NCBI GenBank assembly: GCA_028751875.1
Contig: CM054135.1
Span: 10,984,631 to 11,048,630 of the forward strand
Source: Rapana venosa
Lineage: Eukaryota; Mollusca; Gastropoda; Neogastropoda; Muricidae
DNA: 64,000 nt
Direction: 5' to 3'
The translations under genes and the position numbers were made by a program. Below are positions 45,801 to 54,800 of the stretch, one piece after another. Each line of letters opens with the position of its first letter. The first letter of the stretch is position 1. Under the pieces are notes generated by a model. It was not told the DNA's origin and did no database searches. It saw nothing but the letters and a program-made list of their open reading frames with translations.

Positions 45801-48800
45801 CTTCAACATCAGAGAGACCTGTTCCACAACTTCATCGACTTCAAGAAGGCTTTCGACAGAGTATGGCACGAAGGCCTGTGGCAGGTCCTCAGAATGTTTG
45901 GCATTGAAGGACTAGTGCAAACCATTCAAGCACTATACAACACCGCAAGCAGTGCAGTCCTTCTGAACAATCAGGTCGGAGACTACTTCAAAACCACAGT
46001 TGGGGTCCGACAAGGATGCTTGTTATCTCCAGTCCTGTTTAATCTGTTCTTGGAAAACATTATGAGAGAGACCCTCCATGACTTCCACTCTACCATCTCC
46101 ATTGGCGGCAGATCCCTCAACAACTTGCGGTTTGCAATGACATTGACCTCATGGGCGGAAGTAACACAGAGCTGCAAGATCTTACGACCAGACTTGAGAA
46201 CAGAGCTGGAGCATATGGGATGGAGGTGAGCTTGGAGAAAAGTAAAGTACTTGTGAACAGCACGAGCAACGCCACTGCTAAAATTTACATGAATGGCCAG
46301 CAACTGGAGGAGGTAGATGCTTTTAAATACCTTGGCGCTACACTCACAAAGGATGGGTGATCGACGACAGAAATCAAAGTCACACTAGCCATGGCAACAT
46401 CTTCCATGACAAAACTCACCACCATATGGAAAAGTAAAGAGATCAGTTTCCCAATCAAACTAAAGCTCTACAGAGCCCTAATTCAGACTATCCTACTGTA
46501 CGGAAGTGAAACCTGGACATTGACTGCTGAAACAGCAAAGCGAATCCAGTCATTTGAAACAAAATGCCATAGAAAACTGCTGGGCATATCCTGGAGAGAA
46601 CAAAAGACCAATGAATTTGTCAAGAGTCAAATAACACGGCTAGCAGGTCCTCAGGAACCCCTTCTCACCATCGTCAAGAAGAAAAAGCTGACATGGTTCG
46701 GCCACGTCACCCGCCACAACTCTCTGCCAAAAACAGTACTGCAGGGAACACTCGAAGGTGGCAGAAAGAGGGGAAGACAGAACAAGTCATGGATGGACAA
46801 CTTCAGAGAATGGACCAGGATGAATGACTCGGCACTACTGCGCAGAGCCGAGGACCGAGATGGATGGAGGAGGCTTACCACGGCATTGTCTTTCGTGTCT
46901 CCTCCACGACCGCCAAGGTCACGGGACTGATGATGATGATGATGTCCTGATTCTTTGTTTTCCAGGATACATTGACACAAATGATCATGACCCCCTTAGT
47001 AATGAAGTAGTGACTTGGGCATTATTTAAAAAAAAAAAATGCTCCTTACATTTTATTTTTAAAGGAAATTTTTGTTATTCTTGTCTAAACTGATTTAGTG
47101 GATGTTAATTATTATCCATCCAATCTGCTGAGAAAAGTTCTAGAATATGTTCATACTTCCTAATAAATTATATTCTCTCCACAGTTGCAACAAAGAAGCA
47201 ACAGTAGTTTCCTTGAAACAACTATTACACTTTTACAGTTTAACTCAGTTGTCATTCTACAAACAACGCCTATTTCTTTCCAAAAGAATACAGTATCTTT
47301 TTCAATCATAATTTGTAAATATTGTGCCTAAAAACTAATGTAAAGTACCAGAAAATAGGGTTATATAAGGCAGAAGTGCACTACTGTGTAAGAATTGAAA
47401 AGTTCTGGTAAAATTCAGTTCTGATCATCATAGGAATACTTTATTAAACTATGTTATTGTTCACTTGCTAAAGTTGCTGGCAAAAGCATTGATCATGATA
47501 GAAATCAACGAGCACAAAACTAAAGAAATATCACCTTGGAACTTCAATTGTGGTCTGATGTGAACAGTCATTATAAACAACACATGCGAAGTAATGAAAA
47601 TCTGAAAGTGAATAACACGGGAACGATCTCGAAAAGCAGCGTCTGCTCAAACATGGGTAATGTGGTTGGTGTTTTCTATGCACAAGTGTGCAAAAAATGG
47701 TGCCAAAATAGTTTACATCAAGTTTGCTATATAAATTCCATATATTATTATTATTATTATTATTGTTTACATTTTCAGTTAACAGTTGCAACACCATCAT
47801 GCAGTACCCAAAGACACAATGTGAAAATCTGGCTCAAATTTATTAGAGATGTTTGCATATAAACTATATGTTACCTGTTTATGTGAACTACATCACACTT
47901 TAAAAACAGATGCAAGAAATAGTCTTGGGAACACTCCACTGTTGTACAGGGCTTATGTTAGCTGTCTATTGAAAGAAGTAATGAAGTGTTGCGACTGTTA
48001 CACCGTTTTACTGACAATTTTTATGTTATTTACTACAAAACACTTAAACTTATCATGGTTTATGTTCAGAACTATGTGTTCAAAACTATGTCTGACTGAC
48101 TGATGCATGATACTTGTTTGACTTTGAAACTCTGGATAGATAATCAGGAGAGGTTGTTTGGAGGCTGGTTTGGCATGTCACAAATCAGCCATGCTGAAAA
48201 TTGCATTTTTACAACTTTGCACTACAATGTACAAAACAACAGAATACACTGACATCAAAGCTTTTTAAATTCTATTTCTCTGTTGTCTTCAAGAACCTCA
48301 GACATAAACATGCATTAAAAAATGAATAAATAAGTAAATTAAAAACTATAGTTCATCAAAAAGGGACCCCTCTGTGTACATTTCCAGAGAACAACCCTAC
48401 TCCGATTTCATAGAATTTGAAAAATAGATTAAAAAAAAGATTAAAGGTTCATAGAGAGAATGTCAAGTTTAGCTGTTGGCCAGCTTATTCAAGTTATTGC
48501 CCCTTACATATAATGCTCAGAAATTTAACAGTTATATATGCTTACTTTTTTTTCTTTTAAAAAATGTTCTTGCAACCTAGATAGTAGATACAAAAGGCCA
48601 GTATAGAGCCTAGGAGAAGGCAGTCAGCCAGTATAGAATGAGTTATAGTAAGAGAGCAAACTGTCCGATGGTGTATCACCTTGTCGTGGTGGGATGGCTT
48701 GCGTGCTTCAATGACCCCCAGAGCTATGTGGGTGGGGGCTTCGGCCTCTGGCAGGTTCAACCATGCTCAACAGGTCTGGGGGAGAGGAGCCAGACTAAAC

Positions 48801-51800
48801 GATGCACCCTGGTCCTCCAGGTTGGGGGTTGTGCATTGGGCTAACGACCCATTCACTTAAAAACCACTCTGTTACTGAAACTGCAACGATACCTCTTACG
48901 AGCGACATGGTTGGGGAAGAGTCCTCTCTGGTAGAGCCTATGACGCGTGCTGGTGAAAGCCTTCGGGAAGCCAGTGCCCCGACAACTCTTTTAACAACCA
49001 AGTCAACAACCAGGATAGGGACCTGGAACATCAGAACCCTGTATGAAACCGGTAAAACAGCACAGGTGAGTAGAGAAATGCACAGGTACAACCTAAAGAT
49101 CCTTGGCCTGTGCGAGACCAGATGGAATGGAACCGGGCAGACAAAGCTTGCGAGTGGAGACACTATCATCTACTCTGGACAGGAAGAAGGCCAGCCCCAC
49201 ACACATGGAGTAGCGCTGCTGATGAGACCTGAAGCAACGCAAGCACTGCTGTCCTGGGAACCAGTGTCACCACGGATCCTCACAGCACGTTTCAACTCAA
49301 AAGGCAGAAAGGTTACCATCGTTCAGTGCTACGCTCCAACAAATACAGCAGAGTTAGAAGATAAAGAAAACTTCTTCGAACAAGTCCAGACCATCATGGA
49401 CAAAGCACCAAAGAGGGATCTAAAAATACTAATGGGAGACATGAATGCCAAAGTGGGGACAGACAACACAAACAGAGAACTGATCATGGGCAGACATGGC
49501 ACTGGAGAACAAAATGAAAATGGAGAACTTTTAACAGAATTTTGCATGTTTAACGACCTGGTCATTGGAGGCACCATCTTTCCTCACAAGAAAGTCCACA
49601 AGACCACATGGACTTCCCCCGATGGCAAGACAGAAAACCAGATTGACCACATCACCATCGGGCGAAAGTGGAGAAGGAGCCTGCATGATGTCAGGGTGAA
49701 GCGCGGAGCAGATGCAGCATCAGACCATCATCTTGTTGTTGCCATCCTCAAGACCAAGCTCAAAGCCTACATCGACCGGGCAGGAAGACCATCACACAAG
49801 TTCAATGTGCAAAGCCTGAAGGAAAGAGAAAAAATAGAAGAATTCATGCTCGAACTGAGGAACAACTTCAGTGTGCTTTCCCAGCTGCCAGAGGAAACAG
49901 TCGAAGAGCAATGGCAGAGTCTACGTGAGACCTGGAAGACAACATGCCAAACAGTACTGGGAAAGAGAACAAGAAAATACAAGGAGTGGCTGACAACAGA
50001 AACATGGGCACTGATCACCGAGAGAAAACAGCTGAAAGATCAGATCAACCAAACACAAAATCAAGAAAAGAAACAGGAACTGCAAGCATGCTACTGGGAC
50101 AAAAACCGGGCAGTAAAGAGAAATGCAAGAAGAGACAAGAGAAAATTCATTGAGGAACTGACTCAGGAAGCAGAGACTGCAGCAGGCCAAAGAAATATGA
50201 AGAGACTGTACGAGATCACGAGAACTCTCTCAGGAAAAAACAACAAACCTAGCTGCCCTGTCAAAGATAAGAATGGCATACATTCCAGGTGAGGAGGACC
50301 AGAGAGCAAGATGGGCAGAGCACTTCAAAGAAACGCTCAACAGACCTGCACCACCCATGCCGCCTGACATCCCCCCACTTACTGAAACCCTTTGGGCATC
50401 AACACCGGCCCCCCTACCAAGAATGAGATCACCAAAGCCATCAAATCACTCAAATCAGGCAAAGCAGCAGGCCCAGACGGTATACCACCTGAAGCACTGA
50501 AGGCGGACATCCAACTTCCACTGAGATGTTATACCCACCCCTATACAAGATCTGGGAGCAAGAGAGTGTACCAGAAGACTGGAAGAAAGGCCATCTCGTT
50601 AAGCTGCCAAAGAAAGGGGACCTGTCCTCCTGCAACAACTGGAGAGGAATCATGCTACTGTCCATCCAGGGAAAGTACTGACAAGGATCATGCTAGACAG
50701 ACTGAAGACAGCACTGGACAAGACACTTCGGGATGAACAGGCAGGCTTTAGGCAAGACAGATCATGCACAGATCAAATCGCCACAATGCGCATCATCATT
50801 GAGCAGTCCCTGGAGTGGCAGACCCCCCTATATTCAGTCTTTGTCGACTTCCAGAAGGCATTTGACAGCGTCGACAGAGATGTCATTTGGAAACTGATGC
50901 ATCACTATGGCTTTCCACCAAAGTTCATCACCATCATCCAGCAGCTATATGAAGATGCCACCATGAAGGGAAACTGACGGAAGCCTTCTCCGTACAGACC
51001 GGTGTTCGTCAGGGCTGTCTGTTGTCGCCAACCATCTTCCTGTTGGTGGTTGACTGGATAATGCGGCAAGCCACAGCAGGCAGGAGAACCGGCATACAGT
51101 GGACCCTCATGAAGCAGCTGGAAGACCTGGACTTCGCAGATGACATCAGCCTTCTCTCCCACAGGCAACAAGACGCACAAGAGAAGCTTTGTCGTGTTGC
51201 TGACGAAGCTGAAAAGACTGGCCTCCAAATCAACATCGGGAAGACGGAGATCATGAGGGTGAACAACAAAACACATGACCCAGTGCGACTGCAGCAAGAA
51301 ACCATCAAAGAAGTCAGCAAGTTTATTTACCTGGGCAGTGTCGTCAGTAAAGATGGGGGAACAGATGAAGACATCAAGTGCCGAATCACAAAGCCGTCAC
51401 GCCTTCAACACCCTTCGGCCAATTTGGAGGTCAACAGCCCTCTCATTTCAAAATAAGCTTCGGATCTACAACACCAATGTCAAATCGGTCCTACTTTATG
51501 GCTCAGAAACCTGGCGGGTAACAAAAACCAACACCCACAAACTCCAGTCTTTTACCAACAAATGCCTCAGGTACATCCTCAACATCAGGTGGCCGGAAGT
51601 CATATCCAACAAACAACTGTGGGACAGGACCAGACAAACCCCAATTGAGTCCATCATTAAACAAAGGAAGTGGGGATGGATCGGCCATACACTCCGCAAG
51701 CCTGCGTCAAATGTCACCAGACAGGCCCTTGACTGGAGTCCACAAGTGAAGCGGAAAGTTGGTCGACCAAAGCAGACCTGGCGCAGAAGTGTTGACGAAG

Positions 51801-54800
51801 AAACGAAGGCAGCCGGAATGACATGGGCCGAGCTGAAGAGGATCTCCCAAAACCGAGTTCATTGGAGGGGTGTTGTTGCAGCCCTATGTTCCCCAAGGAA
51901 CCAAGAGGCATAAGTCAAGTCAAGTCAAGAGAGCAAAGGGTTGCTGAATTTATTTTTTTAAGTTACTGTCTAGTGTCTGTCTGTGTAGGTCTATTTCAGC
52001 ACAGAGGTGAATTTCTTCTGGTTTGCCCTCGCTGATCCTCCCTCACCAGTGTTGGTGGAAGAAATTCTTAGTTGTTAAAAATAAATGTACCTGAACAATT
52101 TAAGGTCTTACTCTAAAGTACAGACTTGCGTGAGGTTATTACTTAAAGCACTTTTAAAAATATTTTTTGTTTTTTAATACTGATTACAAAATCTGGTTTT
52201 GATATAAACAAAAGTATTGGAAGGAGGTGGGGAGGGGGGGGGGTCTTAAACTCAGATACTCACAAGTATGAGTTGAAGTATAGATATTTGAGCTGGAGCT
52301 TGTCAACAGACTGTTGAAGTGGCCAAACTTGAAAGGTACTAGATTACTGCCACAAGACATTGATGTCATCTCAGATACATCTATACTCACAAGCATGACT
52401 CGAGGTATAGAGCGCTTTCCTGCTTTGTTTGCTTTGTGCTCTGATTTGCTTTGCTACAGTTGGCCGATTAGTGTTGTAATATATAAGTTAGGACTTGGTT
52501 CATCGATTCAGATTCTTTATTATCTCAAAACAGAGAAATTCATGCATGTTTATTCTTGATCAGTTGATGGTCAACAACTATCTCTCTGGGTTTTATTTAT
52601 TTGTTTTTTCATTACTCAGCTACTAAAGTTCTAAGGTTCAGCAGTGATGAGAGTTTTGTGTATGCAACCGTTTTTACCCTGCACCATGAAGTTAGCTGCA
52701 TTCCAACTTCAGGGATGAATGCTGGGTATGTTCGTGTTTCCATAATCCATCGAAGGCTCACATGATTTGAATTACAGGATCTTTAATGTGGACATTTGAT
52801 CTTCTGCATGTGTATTTAGGTCTGCACAAAGGGAATTAAAGCACTGGCAGGTCTGCACATGAAGTTGACCTGGGAGATTGTAAAAATCCCCACCTTTCAT
52901 TCACAAGATGCCACCAAGATTTGAACCCACGACTTTTTGGATCCATGGGATTGAAGTCGAACTGTTTAAACCACTCCAGTGTCCATCGCTCTGTTTTGAT
53001 TTCATGCTGTGGGAAACTTCAGGAAAACTTGATTACAGGTTAACCCATCATGTAGGCTCTGTGGCAGCAAAGTACTTGGGGCACATTAACCCACCATGAC
53101 TGTGATGTAGGCAGGAACAGGTTAACGGAAAATACTGGTTGTTTTGCCAAGAGGTTGTCATGGATGAAGACAATGTCACCATAACATTCAAAATAATGAC
53201 AGCATTTCATTACAAGCATTGGCACTCTGTTAACCTCAATCAGCGACGAATGAGTGTCAAGGCTTTTAGGTTAGGCTAGAGATCAGGTATGCACGATTAA
53301 AGGTCCAATAATTCACATTGGCATTGATATAGTGAGCTGAGTTTGGTTCCAAACCTAAAAATAGTTCTGAGTATGCACCTGGAGCTTCAGTAGACTAGTG
53401 CTTTGGGATATGCTATGGAGTCTGGGTAGATCCTGTACTGAGAGGACTGTATTAGAATCATAACTTTTTTGTCAATGTGGCAACCTTTCCCAGGGACAGT
53501 TGACAGTTTCCTTTCTATAGAAACTTTGCAGGATTTCAAAACTACATGTTGTGTGTGTGTGTGTGTTCCATTGTTGATTTGATCATCGTTTCCTGACTGT
53601 TTACTAGTATTTAGTAGTGTTCACATGATTCTCTTTTTTTTCAGGCCACTGTATGTTTAGTTTCCCTGGAAACGGCATCCAGACCCTACGACTGCAAAAA
53701 GTGCTTGGCAGCCTTCCATGTGGCTCTTCAGTGTCCCCGTGCCTTCAGACTGCATTCCCAGAGCAGACCTTACCCCTGCGCCAGATGCCCTGCTGCATTC
53801 ACTCATCTGCAACACCTGCACTCTCACCAAGACACCTGCTGTGGGTCAATGCTTTTGAAAAAAGAAAAAGATGACGATGATGCCTCTTTTCACTCATCGC
53901 GTACGCGCCTCAGAACACTCGCCTTGCCACCTGTCCAAGAGCTTGAGCAAAAGGTGCCTGCAACCAGTCAGGGGAAAGGGCAGTTGTTTCAGTGTAAAAA
54001 GTGCAAGCAAACATTTCAGTATCGTTCTGTACTGCTGCGGCATTTGTCCTATCATTCCTTGCAGTATTCCTGCGGAATTTGCAGGAAAGCGTTCAAACTG
54101 AAAGTGGATCTGCTTGATCATCTCCAGATCATGCATGGCGGTCGCATGTTGCTGAGATGTAAGTACTGTGAAAAGAAATTCAAAGACGTGGCAGAGTTTG
54201 ACAAACACATCTTTGATCATAAGGATGGCATTGTCGTTTCATGCACTGTGTGCAACAAGACCTTCAGCAACTCCAAACTAATGCACGTTCACATGACTGT
54301 AGACCATGGTGTTTCTCGGTACTGTTTTGGGTGCAGACTCTGTGGAAAGCGCTTCAAAAACGCAAAATTCCTGACCATTCATATGAGAGTCACCCACAAA
54401 AATAGACTGTCTGTGGCGTGCAAAGTTTGTGGAAGAAGATTCAAACAGCCCAAGTATCTGGCTTTCCATATGAAAGCTGCACACAAGTCGACAAAAACAG
54501 CGGGTACAAAACACCTGACCTGCCAAGCTTGTCAGAAAGTGTTCCATAATAAAGCAGGGCTAGGTGCACACTTCAGGTTGCGACATGGCGTTTCTTTGTC
54601 TGTGGGCATGTCCACCAAAGGCATTTTTTCTGAACCCTCACCACCTGCTCCAGATTCTCCACCTTCTCAGGCCCAGTCTGAAGACGAGTCTACAGATGTC
54701 CAGCTAGAAATGAGGACACCGACTACTGATAAGGACAGCAGAACATGTCAGATTTGCCACAAGACCTACAGTAAGAGAAAAGTGCTGCTGACGCATTACC

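Noticed and set aside
45249..46930. Host exons or a separate gene in the large intron
   Set aside because: All frames are LINE reverse transcriptase segments with stops and frame changes.
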